A stretch of 14,146 nucleotides of DNA from an uncultured Dialister sp. (GTDB taxonomy: Bacteria; Bacillota; Negativicutes; Veillonellales; Dialisteraceae), in assembly GCA_900543455.1 (NCBI GenBank), contig UQRR01000055.1:1-14146 (forward strand), read 5' to 3'. Each line of letters begins with the position of its first letter. Within the stretch, counting starts at the first letter, position 1. Shown here one piece after another: positions 1 to 6,301 of the stretch. Below the pieces are notes generated by a model. That model was not told the DNA's origin. It made no database searches and saw only the letters and a list, made by a program, of their open reading frames with translations. The position numbers and the translations under genes were made by a program.

Positions 1-239
1 GACTTGCCAGAGCGATACAGAAATACTGATTAAACCGAAGCCACGGAGATAGTAATTATCGACAGTCAAATGAATTATCGAAGAAAACTTGACACTTACG
101 GATTTCCGCTTTTCAGCTTGACAAGATCCTCCTCATTTGCTACATTAGGAGCAGATAAAAGGTTATCGACTTTTTCTTCGGGAATGAGCCAATGGGGCTG
201 CTCTGAAGAAATCCAGTCGGTAGCCTTTTTTCTATTGAC
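1..239. repeat. Direct repeat copy 1 (MuF C-terminal tail)
   Basis: This segment aligns without gaps to 548-786 at a constant offset of 547 bp. By eye, the first 171 bp differ at only about three positions (78, 82 and near 108). From about 172 to 222 the copies diverge strongly, and identity returns at 222-239. The copy may extend left beyond the window. On the minus strand it encodes the last ~48 codons of a MuF C-terminal-like protein plus about 95 bp of 3' flank. The near-identity of the non-coding flank suggests a fairly recent duplication or gene conversion. Confidence 0.9.
96..239 (-). pseudogene. Orphan 3' fragment of a MuF C-terminal-domain gene
   Basis: On the minus strand this reads VNRKKATDW, then a divergent stretch, then NVANEEDLVKLKSGNP and a stop at 96-98. 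The parallel tail of the longer remnant to the right ends NVANEEDLVKLKSENP. An open frame continues upstream to an ATG at 329, but that part runs through the hairpin at 290-369 and shows no resemblance to the family, so I treat only the repeated part as gene-derived. It is probably a non-functional tail left by recombination between related prophage genes. A displaced C-terminal cassette that could be recombined onto a full-length gene is an alternative that the sequence alone cannot test. Confidence 0.6.
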
Positions 240-289
240 GCCTTTCTTGAAAATCCCTAATTCCTTCTGTATATTAGATATTAGGAATT

Positions 290-369
290 GAAATAGCAAA
301 CTCCTTGCCCGGGGGAACGCTCGCTTCATTTTTTGAAGCGAGCACCCGGGGAGCGCAGTTTGCTATTTC
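290..369. repeat. Long GC-rich inverted repeat (hairpin)
   Basis: Outer arms GAAATAGCAAACT (290-302) and AGTTTGCTATTTC (357-369) pair perfectly. Inner arms CCCGGGG (308-314 with 345-351) and GCTCGCTTCA (319-328 with 334-343) also pair, around a T-rich loop. On the plus strand the right arm is followed by a T-run (370-376), so it could act as an intrinsic terminator for plus-strand transcription. No convincing plus-strand gene precedes it. A stem this long with internal mismatches also fits a dispersed palindromic element. It lies between the two copies of the direct repeat. Confidence 0.75.
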
Positions 370-547
370 TTTTTTTATTGCCTCCTCCTTCCCTCTTGTA
401 CCATGCTAATAGGAAGAGCTACAAAAAGATGGATAGAGCCATGCACAAAGCCGTGGTGCGGGCAGAGCGCAGAATGAGAAACTATAGGCCAGGATGCCTG
501 GAAGGGCGTATAGGCGTTTATGGAGCTTCTTCTTTCCCCCATGGGAA
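370..547. other. Spacer between the two repeat copies, no supported gene
   Basis: The only open frame of note (plus strand from 333) starts inside the hairpin and has low-complexity, shadow-like composition. It runs straight into the repeat. I see no ribosome binding site, RNA gene or recognisable protein here. Confidence 0.5.
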
Positions 548-786
548 GACTTGCCAGAGCGATACAGAAATACTGATTAAACCGAAGCCACGGAGATAGT
601 AATTATCGACAGTCAAATGAATTACCGAGGAAAACTTGACACTTACGGATTTTCGCTTTTCAGCTTGACAAGATCCTCCTCATTTGCTACATTAGGAGCA
701 GATAAAAGGTTATCGACTTTCCCTTCGGGCATGGGCCAATTAGGGCTTCTCTGGAGAATTTCGTTGATAGCCTTTTTTCTATTGAC
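548..786. repeat. Direct repeat copy 2 (MuF C-terminal tail)
   Basis: This is the partner of 1-239. It contains the last codons, stop (643-645) and 3' flank of the longer MuF remnant. Coding differences from copy 1 cluster in the residues between the VNRKKA and NVANEEDL motifs, while both ends and the non-coding flank are conserved. That is a mosaic pattern. Confidence 0.9.
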
Positions 787-2021
787 ATAAAGCAAATTTC
801 CTTCATCTAATTGACTGTTAAACCACTCATATGATGGGTTCTTCGACTTCTTTTTCGTCTTCCCATTGCGCTTGCAATTCGGTTGATTTCGTAATTTTTT
901 CTCGTAGTCACTTTTAGCTCAAACGGGACGACGATGGTTGCCCCATTGCTATCTTTGAGGTCTACCACCACTACGCGGCGCTCCTCTCCGTTCGGTCCTG
1001 TATATGACTTAAAGATCATGATTGGATTTGTAAGCGCCCGCGGCAGCTGCTTCATGATCTCCGGTGTCTTGTCTCCTGCATGCTTTCCGTTCAGGATTTT
1101 CTCAAGATCTGTCTTGGCGATTTCCACAGGAAGGCCTTCAGCTCCGGTTAGTTCCAGCACGAGAGGCGTTGTCATCACGCGAACCATGGGCGACTTTTCT
1201 TTACCGGCAATGAAACGATCTACGCTGTCCACGAAAGATTTCTCATCTGCGTCCAGCTGCCGCTCGGCCATATCCTTCTTTGTCGACTTGCCCGATAGGA
1301 CGTTATGGGCATATTCTCCAGCCATTTGGTGATAGGTGCTGCTCTCTTCGAAGTTGTTTACAACACTCGGCAGGACTTCTCCATTTCCCCTGATTTTATC
1401 GGTAGTTTCTTTGACTTTTACCAGCCATTCCTGTATACTATGAGTAAAGAGAACTCCCTCAGACTGTACCCCGTTTTTGGAATCGGGACCCCCAGTCTGA
1501 GCGGGGTTCTTTTTTATTTCCGTAATGTCTCCATCATAGAAATACTTTCTCCCATTGGCCTCTTCTCTTACTACGATTCTTGCAAAGCATTCTTTTCCAT
1601 CGAGCTTAATTTTCATCCCATAGTATCTGTATAAAACAGTGCTCTGATTTAGCTTTTTGACTCTGTCTGGATCTTTTGCATCTTCATACAGGAATACAGA
1701 CTTGGCGATTAGCTCTTTTAGATTCGGTATGAGCTGCAGTGTGCTATTTTCAGCCGAATGCCTCACTAATTCTTTGGCAGCGCTGACCAGCATTCTAATG
1801 TATTCCCCATCCCTGTTTCTAATAACAGCAGGCTCGTCCCGTTTGCCGCCTGCTCTTGAGGCAGGGAATAGGGCTCTATACAATTCTTTCGCGGCTTTTC
1901 CGATTTCTTTGGCAGATGCCGCTCTGAATGTTGTTCTATTGCACTCTACAGGTTTGCTATGCAATAAATGAAAGAAAAAGCAAGAAAAAGTCGCACATGT
2001 AAAATGGACGAGGAAGGGCAT
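643..2021 (-). pseudogene. Prophage MuF C-terminal / nuclease-like protein remnant, frameshifted
   Basis: The open part runs from 2021 to 807 (404 codons). Residues 30-170 contain a region resembling the LPD3 or phage Barnase-EndoU-Colicin-RelE-like (PBECR) domains of MuF polyvalent proteins. Visible pieces are RHSAENS, LYRYYGMKIKLDGKECFARI and YFYDGDITEI. Residues about 280-390 look like the phage MuF C-terminal domain (PNGEERRVVVVDLKDSNGAT, NYEINRIASAMG). The frame then changes to an unrelated tail. Shifting frame at the five-T run 851-855 restores NPSYEWFNSQLDEGNLLYVNRKKA through NVANEEDLVKLKSENP to a stop at 643-645, the same ending as copy 1, so one base was probably lost. The first ~28 residues are hydrophobic and have no good ribosome binding site, so the 5' end is probably also truncated. 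Family membership is recalled from sequence style and not from a search. A sequencing error could mimic the shift. Confidence 0.72.
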
Positions 2022-2186
2022 TCAGGCTTTGTGTGGAATCATCGTATCCCTATCATCGACAATACGCGAAAAAAGTGACCCTCTTTTCGAAAAAGGGTCA
2101 CTTCCATCACAAAAGCGCAGCAGAGTTTTATAAGTATCCATGGAGGCATTCCCTGCCATCTGGCACCAGCGCATTTCACGGTTCAT
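2022..2186 (-). other. Possible small ORF or decayed coding fragment (54 codons)
   Basis: This minus-strand frame starts MNREMRWCQMAGNASMDTYK, contains LLRFCDGSDPF and stops at 2022-2024, directly abutting the ATG at 2021. Its composition looks protein-like, but I recognise no family. Stops lie just upstream in the same frame, the hairpin at 2073-2103 falls inside it, and I see no convincing Shine-Dalgarno sequence. It may be the remains of the 5' part of the MuF-type gene or of a neighbouring prophage gene. Confidence 0.25.
2067..2103 (-). terminator. Probable intrinsic terminator (minus strand)
   Basis: Arms AAGTGACCCT (2073-2082) and AGGGTCACTT (2094-2103) form a stem around a short A/T-rich loop. 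On the minus strand the stem is followed by six T residues. It could end transcription from the exported-protein gene about 420 bp upstream. It overlaps a doubtful small ORF, which argues against that ORF being real. Confidence 0.6.
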
Positions 2187-2478
2187 GTCGTACAAGTACG
2201 GCTAAACTTCGCTCTAGAGTTTGCCGTGGAGGCGAATCCTGCATGAGATCTTTTGACCTGCTGCGTCTTTCTGTGATTTGTATTTCTTACGCTCTCCGGC
2301 GGCTAGCACGCTTTCGAGCGGGAGAAAGGAAATCGGATCCGCCGTCTGCCCTCTCTGCGCTCCTTTCCTATAGGTCTGTGCACGAAGGAGTGCAAAGGGA
2401 GCTTTGGGCTCCCGGGAAGATTTCCCTCTCCGAGAAATACCATCGTAGAAATTCAAGATTTTACACGGCTTTCTTTTC
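2187..2478. other. Intergenic region, structured, no supported gene
   Basis: About 290 bp without a convincing gene. A short minus-strand open frame (2214-2456, 80 codons) is rich in basic residues and resembles nothing I know. A small stem, GGGAGC (2397-2402) with GCTCCC (2408-2413), has only a three-T tail on the minus strand, so it is a weak terminator candidate for the exported-protein gene. Nested short inverted repeats occur around 2178-2236. Confidence 0.4.
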
Positions 2479-2524
2479 GTAAAATAAAAAATCTGAACAT
2501 TCTATGATTGAGTCCGTGTTTCCT
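2479..2524. mobile_element. Degenerate MITE end, partner of the element at 8740-8900
   Basis: The stretch ends in GTGTTTCCT followed by TA, identical to the right end and TA flank of the element at 8740-8900. Upstream, AAAATCTGA-like sequence is also shared. No matching left end was found nearby, so this is a solo or decayed end. The flanking TA contributes two bases of the stop codon of the adjacent exported-protein gene. Confidence 0.45.
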
Positions 2525-3195
2525 TAATTTCGCTCGGGATGATAGCCAAGGAGTGTATTTGCGGGGATGCTGAGATCCAGATCATAGCCACTGAGCGGAT
2601 CGATGTTGCTGGCGACTGCACGCTGGTAGTCTCCCATGGAGGCTCTCGACTGCATCGACTGATAATCTCCATATTCTGCCGCATCACAGTACCTTTCGAT
2701 TGCTCTCACGCGGACGTGAATTTCGTTCATGAGCTCGGTGTAGCGGATTTCGTCCGGCTCGATGGTACCAAGGCCATTTTGTTTCGCGTAGGCACGCCAT
2801 TGGATCATACTTTCATACTCTGCGACGAGGCGTGCATTCGTCATTATCCAAGGCTGCGTGCGGTTGTCGAACCAGTCCGGGCGCGCGGAGAGTTCATCCG
2901 GCGGCCATGGATCGAGCGTGCCTGCAAAGGCAGTGGGATTCGTGCCATCTGGACTTTCTATCCGTTTCACGCCATACTTCTCCGCTTCGCGTTCGCTTTT
3001 CTTCTGTTTCTCGCTCTTTGGCTGGGACTGTTTCACCGGCTTCTTTTTGGCGGAAGAACCAAGAACGCTTCCGATGGCTTTATCCGCTGCTTTGCCCGCG
3101 ATGTCCCCCCAGCCGAATGCCTCTGCTTTTCCGGTAAGACCGAAAAGCAGGGCAGCGGTGAGCCCGATAGCAAGAATAGATTGCTTTTTCATCAT
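2524..3195 (-). CDS. Uncharacterised exported protein (223 aa)
   Basis: The start was chosen at the ATG at 3195 (a second ATG follows directly) because AAAGGAGG lies 5 nt upstream; a longer frame to 3348 lacks such a site and would bury the signal peptide. The N-terminus MMKKQSILAIGLTAALLFGL followed by TGKAEA is a classical type I signal peptide, with probable cleavage after AEA near residue 26. Next come a Gly/Ala-rich segment (FGWGDIAGKAADKAIG), a highly basic Lys/Gln/Ser linker (about 46-70) and a mainly helical, Tyr-rich acidic C-terminal half. No family is recognised. It is probably periplasmic or surface-associated. It is monocistronic with its own promoter. The stop falls at a MITE end, so the C-terminus may be shortened compared with orthologues. 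Confidence 0.8.
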   Translation of the reverse strand: MMKKQSILAIGLTAALLFGLTGKAEAFGWGDIAGKAADKAIGSVLGSSAKKKPVKQSQPKSEKQKKSEREAEKYGVKRIESPDGTNPTAFAGTLDPWPPDELSARPDWFDNRTQPWIMTNARLVAEYESMIQWRAYAKQNGLGTIEPDEIRYTELMNEIHVRVRAIERYCDAAEYGDYQSMQSRASMGDYQRAVASNIDPLSGYDLDLSIPANTLLGYHPERN

Positions 3196-3222
3196 GACCG
3201 CCTCCTTTGAAACTATAACCGC

Positions 3223-3251
3223 ATTATAACATAAGTATATAGGAAATCCAA
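3223..3251 (-). promoter_or_regulatory. Sigma-70 promoter of the exported-protein gene
   Basis: On the minus strand, TTGGAT (3246-3251) and a perfect TATAAT (3223-3228) are separated by 17 bp. The start codon follows about 27 bp downstream of the -10 box. Confidence 0.75.
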
Positions 3252-3269
3252 ACAACTCAGGATGACGAT

Positions 3270-3293
3270 ACAGGGAGACGGATTCTCCCCTGT
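3270..3293. repeat. Short inverted repeat upstream of the exported-protein promoter
   Basis: ACAGGGAGA and TCTCCCCTGT form a stem (one bulged base) around a short loop. No strong T-run follows on the minus strand, while a TTTTT lies a few bases beyond on the plus strand. The surrounding 3252-3424 shows no gene. It contains GTCATCCTGAG-like and GTCAACCTGAG-like pieces on the minus strand, similar to dispersed palindromic repeats of gut Bacillota. Confidence 0.4.
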
Positions 3294-3424
3294 CCATTTT
3301 TCGCATAGATCCGTTAGCACAGTCCCTACTTGTTCTGACAACGGCCATCTCACGGACGTTCTTTCCGTCCGCTCAGGTTGACGGTGCGCCTTTGTCACCC
3401 TTCTCCGCAGGACTACGTGTTTCA

Positions 3425-3456
3425 ACAAAAAAGAGAAGCCTCGCGGCTTCTCTTTT
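3425..3456 (-). terminator. Intrinsic terminator of leuS
   Basis: AAGAGAAGCC (3431-3440) and GGCTTCTCTT (3445-3454) form a 10-bp stem with a four-base loop. On the minus strand it is followed by a run of T (complement of 3427-3432). It lies 10 bp past the leuS stop codon. Confidence 0.88.
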
Positions 3457-3466
3457 CGCTTGCTTA

Positions 3467-5935
3467 TTATTTGACGACGATATTGACGATTCTCTTCGGT
3501 ACGACGATGACTTTCACAATGGTCTTGCCTTCGGTGAATTTCTGAATTTCCGGAAGAGCCTGGGCTTTTCCGCCGATTTCTTCGCGCGCCATAGCAACCG
3601 GGACGGAGATTGTCGCACGGACCTTGCCGTTGACCTGGACAGCGAGTTCGACTTCATCAACGACGAGGGCAGATTCATCGCAAGCCGGCCAAGCAGCCAG
3701 ATGAATGCTTTCTTCCTTCTGTCCTGCGCCCTGCCAGAGTTCTTCGGTCATATGCGGAACAAATGGCGCGAGGAGGATGAGGAGGTTTCTGACGAGTTCG
3801 CCGGAAAGGCTCGCTTCGATGGTATCATGGGATTCGATGAAGCGGTACATATCGTTTACGAGTTCCATGATGGCAGAAATCGCAGTATTGAAAGCAAATT
3901 TCCCATCCAGATCTTCGGTGACTTTCTTGATGGTCTGGTGCAGTTTTCTTCTGAGAGCGAATTCATCGGAGGAGAGTTTGCCTTTTTCTTCAGTCTGAAT
4001 GTCTTCGTACTTGCCGACGATGTTCCAGACGCGTTTCAGGAAACGGTAGGAGCCTTCGACGCCCTGATCGGACCATTCGAGGTCTTTTTCCGGCGGAGCG
4101 GCAAAGAGGATGAAGAGGCGGGCCGTATCAGCGCCGTATTTCCCAACAATTTCTTCCGGGGAAACGACGTTGCCGACAGATTTACTCATCTTGCCGCCAT
4201 CTTTCAGGACCATGCCCTGACAGAGCAAGTTCGTGAATGGTTCCGGATAGTCGACCATGCCTTCATCCTGAAGGACTTTCATGAAGAAGCGGGAATACAG
4301 CAGGTGAAGGATCGCATGCTCGATGCCGCCGATGTACTGGTCGACAGGCATCCAATAGTTTGCCTTATCCTTTGCGAATGGTTCTTCGGTATTGTGCGGA
4401 TCGCAGTAACGCAGGAAGTACCAGGAAGAATCGATGAAGGTATCCATCGTGTCGGTTTCTCTCGTAGCATCCGCACCGCACTGTGGACATTTGCAGTGAA
4501 GGAAGGCTTCGCTGGTTTCGAGCGGAGAGGTCGCACCTGCGACAAAGTTGACGTCTTCCGGCAGTTTGACCGGGAGATCTTTTTCCGGGACAAGGACATT
4601 GCCGCAATGCGGGCAGTGAATGATCGGGATCGGGCAGCCCCAGTAGCGCTGGCGGGAAATCAGCCAGTCACGCAGACGGTAGTTCACTTTGCCTTCGCCG
4701 ATGCCCATATCTTCGAATTTCTTGGTGATGGCTTCACGGGCTTCTCCGGATTTCAGGCCATCAAATTCTGCAGAATTCACAAGGACGCCGTCAGCATCGT
4801 AGGCTTTGTCCATCTCGTCAAGGGAGAGGGAGCCGGCTTTATTCTGGACGACGAGTTTCATCGGGAGGCTGTATTTCTTAGCGAAATCCCAGTCGCGCTG
4901 GTCGTGGGTCGGTACAGCCATGACGGCACCGGTGCCGTATTCGTAGAGAACGTAGTTCGCGATCCAGATCGGCACGCGTTCGCCGGTCAGCGGATGGATC
5001 GCATAACTGCCGGTGAACATGCCGAGCTTCGGTGCATCTTCCGCGGTGCGGACGATGTCGTTTTCATTTCTCATCTTTTCGATGAATGCTTCAAGTTTTG
5101 CCTTTTCCGGGTTATTCGCGATGAGTTTTTCGACGAGCGGGTGTTCCGGAGCAAGGACCATGTAGGTAACGCCGTAGACGGTGTCGACACGGGTGGTATA
5201 GACCGGGATCTGATCATCCATGCCTTCAACCTTGAAGGAGAACTGGGTACCGGTGGATCGACCAATCCAGTTTCTCTGCATGGTCTTGACGCGTTCCGGC
5301 CAGCCTGGCATATGGTCGAGATCCGCAAGGAGGCGGTCTGCATAGTCGGTGATCTTCAAGAACCACTGAGAGAGGTCTTTCTTGACGACTTCATTCTTGC
5401 AGCGCCAGCAGCGTCCTTCTTCGACCTGTTCATTTGCAAGGACGGTGTGGCAGCTTTCGCACCAGTTGACCTTTGCTTCCTTCTTATAAGCGAGACCTCT
5501 CTTGTAGAAGATCTCGAAGAGCTTCTGTGTGTGCTTGTAGTAATCTTCACGGCAGGTCAGGACTTTTCTGTCCCAATCATAGGAAAGACCGAGTTCTTTC
5601 TGCTGACGGGTCATGTTGTCGATATTGGAATAGGTCCATTCCGCCGGTGGAATGCCGTGCTTGATAGCCGCATTTTCGGCCGGCATGCCGAAGGCATCAA
5701 AGCCCATCGGATGAATGACATTGAATCCCTGCATCGTCTTGAAACGAGCGACAACGTCACCAATGGAGTAGTTTCTGACATGCCCCATATGGAGATTGCC
5801 AGACGGGTACGGGAACATTTCCAGTACATAGTATTTCTTTCTGCTCGGGTCAGAATGAGTTTCAAATGCTTTGGTATCCTCCCAGATTTTCTGCCACTTC
5901 TTTTCGATCTGCTGAGGTACGTACTTTTCGTGCAT
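3467..5935 (-). CDS. leuS: Leucyl-tRNA synthetase
   Basis: A class I aminoacyl-tRNA synthetase that charges tRNA-Leu with leucine in the cytoplasm. The 822-aa length fits bacterial LeuRS. The start at 5935 (MHEKYVPQQIEKKWQ) was chosen over the frame's first ATG at 6064 because GGAAGGTG lies 5 nt upstream and the promoter at 5994-6022 lies inside the longer frame. Visible elements are the HMGH signature (residues 49-52), zinc-type cysteine pairs CESC/CWRC (159-179), the CP1 editing domain with TTRVDT (247-252) and DQRDWDFA (345-352, including the conserved editing aspartate), a second Cys cluster (CPHC and CKCPQC), the DSSWYFLRY block, KMSKS (582-586) and the C-terminal anticodon-binding and tail domains. 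It is monocistronic, with its own promoter and terminator. The leader is about 50 nt, so no room exists for a T-box. Confidence 0.98.
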   Translation of the reverse strand: MHEKYVPQQIEKKWQKIWEDTKAFETHSDPSRKKYYVLEMFPYPSGNLHMGHVRNYSIGDVVARFKTMQGFNVIHPMGFDAFGMPAENAAIKHGIPPAEWTYSNIDNMTRQQKELGLSYDWDRKVLTCREDYYKHTQKLFEIFYKRGLAYKKEAKVNWCESCHTVLANEQVEEGRCWRCKNEVVKKDLSQWFLKITDYADRLLADLDHMPGWPERVKTMQRNWIGRSTGTQFSFKVEGMDDQIPVYTTRVDTVYGVTYMVLAPEHPLVEKLIANNPEKAKLEAFIEKMRNENDIVRTAEDAPKLGMFTGSYAIHPLTGERVPIWIANYVLYEYGTGAVMAVPTHDQRDWDFAKKYSLPMKLVVQNKAGSLSLDEMDKAYDADGVLVNSAEFDGLKSGEAREAITKKFEDMGIGEGKVNYRLRDWLISRQRYWGCPIPIIHCPHCGNVLVPEKDLPVKLPEDVNFVAGATSPLETSEAFLHCKCPQCGADATRETDTMDTFIDSSWYFLRYCDPHNTEEPFAKDKANYWMPVDQYIGGIEHAILHLLYSRFFMKVLQDEGMVDYPEPFTNLLCQGMVLKDGGKMSKSVGNVVSPEEIVGKYGADTARLFILFAAPPEKDLEWSDQGVEGSYRFLKRVWNIVGKYEDIQTEEKGKLSSDEFALRRKLHQTIKKVTEDLDGKFAFNTAISAIMELVNDMYRFIESHDTIEASLSGELVRNLLILLAPFVPHMTEELWQGAGQKEESIHLAAWPACDESALVVDEVELAVQVNGKVRATISVPVAMAREEIGGKAQALPEIQKFTEGKTIVKVIVVPKRIVNIVVK

Positions 5936-5993
5936 AGTTTCACCTTCCAAATTTTTCGTTACTGTCGACATTTTTGATAAAACAGTTCTTACT

Positions 5994-6022
5994 ATTATAG
6001 AGCCTGCCGGAGGTAGCGTCAA
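5994..6022 (-). promoter_or_regulatory. Sigma-70 promoter of leuS
   Basis: On the minus strand, TTGACG (6017-6022), a 17-bp spacer and TATAAT (5994-5999) form a near-consensus promoter. Transcription should start about 50 nt before the leuS ATG. Confidence 0.85.
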
Positions 6023-6045
6023 ATAGATTTTCGTTTGTGAAGAGG

Positions 6046-6110
6046 GTTGATTTACGTGATTCAACCCAGCAGTTGATTTCCGTGATTCAAACCAACAGTT
6101 GTGAGTTGAT
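6046..6110. repeat. 26-bp tandem repeat upstream of the leuS promoter
   Basis: Two units (6046-6071 and 6072-6097) differ at four positions by eye. A partial third unit starts GTTG at 6098. Each full unit has the pattern GTTGATTT-CGTGATTCAA, and the first lies within a GGGTTGA/TCAACCC inverted repeat. The array ends about 25 bp upstream of the leuS -35 box. It could be an operator or a slipped-strand repeat. The remaining stretch, 6111-6236, shows nothing I can name. Confidence 0.7.
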
Positions 6111-6239
6111 AATAGATAATACTTGACATTGTCTGTTTTTCATGCTCTTAAAGAAATTCAAATGAAGTCCGATCCTGCAATTAAAACGACACGTTCTTTT
6201 TCTAAATACATCTTCTAACCAGCTACAAGGACAACGTAA

Positions 6240-6283
6240 AAAGGGATGCGGCAAAATGCTTGTGCATTTTGCCGCATCCCTTT
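6240..6283 (-). terminator. Strong intrinsic terminator of the ahpC-ahpF operon
   Basis: A perfect 20-bp stem (6240-6259 with 6264-6283) with a four-base loop carries AAAGGGATGCGGC on one arm and its exact complement on the other. On the minus strand it is followed by five T residues. It lies 18 bp beyond the reductase stop codon. Confidence 0.93.
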
Positions 6284-6301
6284 AAGCAATGTTTCCTTCT
6301 T

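Noticed and set aside
333..599. An 88-codon plus-strand ORF
   Set aside because: It starts inside the hairpin arm and reads through the spacer into the repeat, with no ribosome binding site and no family-like sequence.
2214..2456. An 80-codon minus-strand ORF
   Set aside because: Strongly basic, no recognised motif and no convincing ribosome binding site; I treat the region as intergenic.
20..2526. A composite element bounded by ACTGATTAAA (near 26-36 or 573-583) and the MITE-like end at 2524
   Set aside because: The left motif shares about 10-12 bases with the MITE terminal repeat but lacks the AGGAAAC tip and TA flank, so it may be chance.
3392..5977. An 861-codon open frame on the plus strand opposite leuS
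   Set aside because: It is the antisense shadow of leuS: no ribosome binding site, Phe/Asp/Ile-rich composition typical of a mirrored frame, and leuS has all family motifs on the other strand.
5936..6022. T-box riboswitch for leuS
   Set aside because: The leader from the promoter to the start codon is only about 50 nt and lacks a T-box sequence and terminator.
5936..6064. N-terminal extension of leuS to the ATG at 6064
   Set aside because: It would include the promoter -35 and -10 boxes, and the extension has no LeuRS-like sequence; the ATG at 5935 has a good ribosome binding site.
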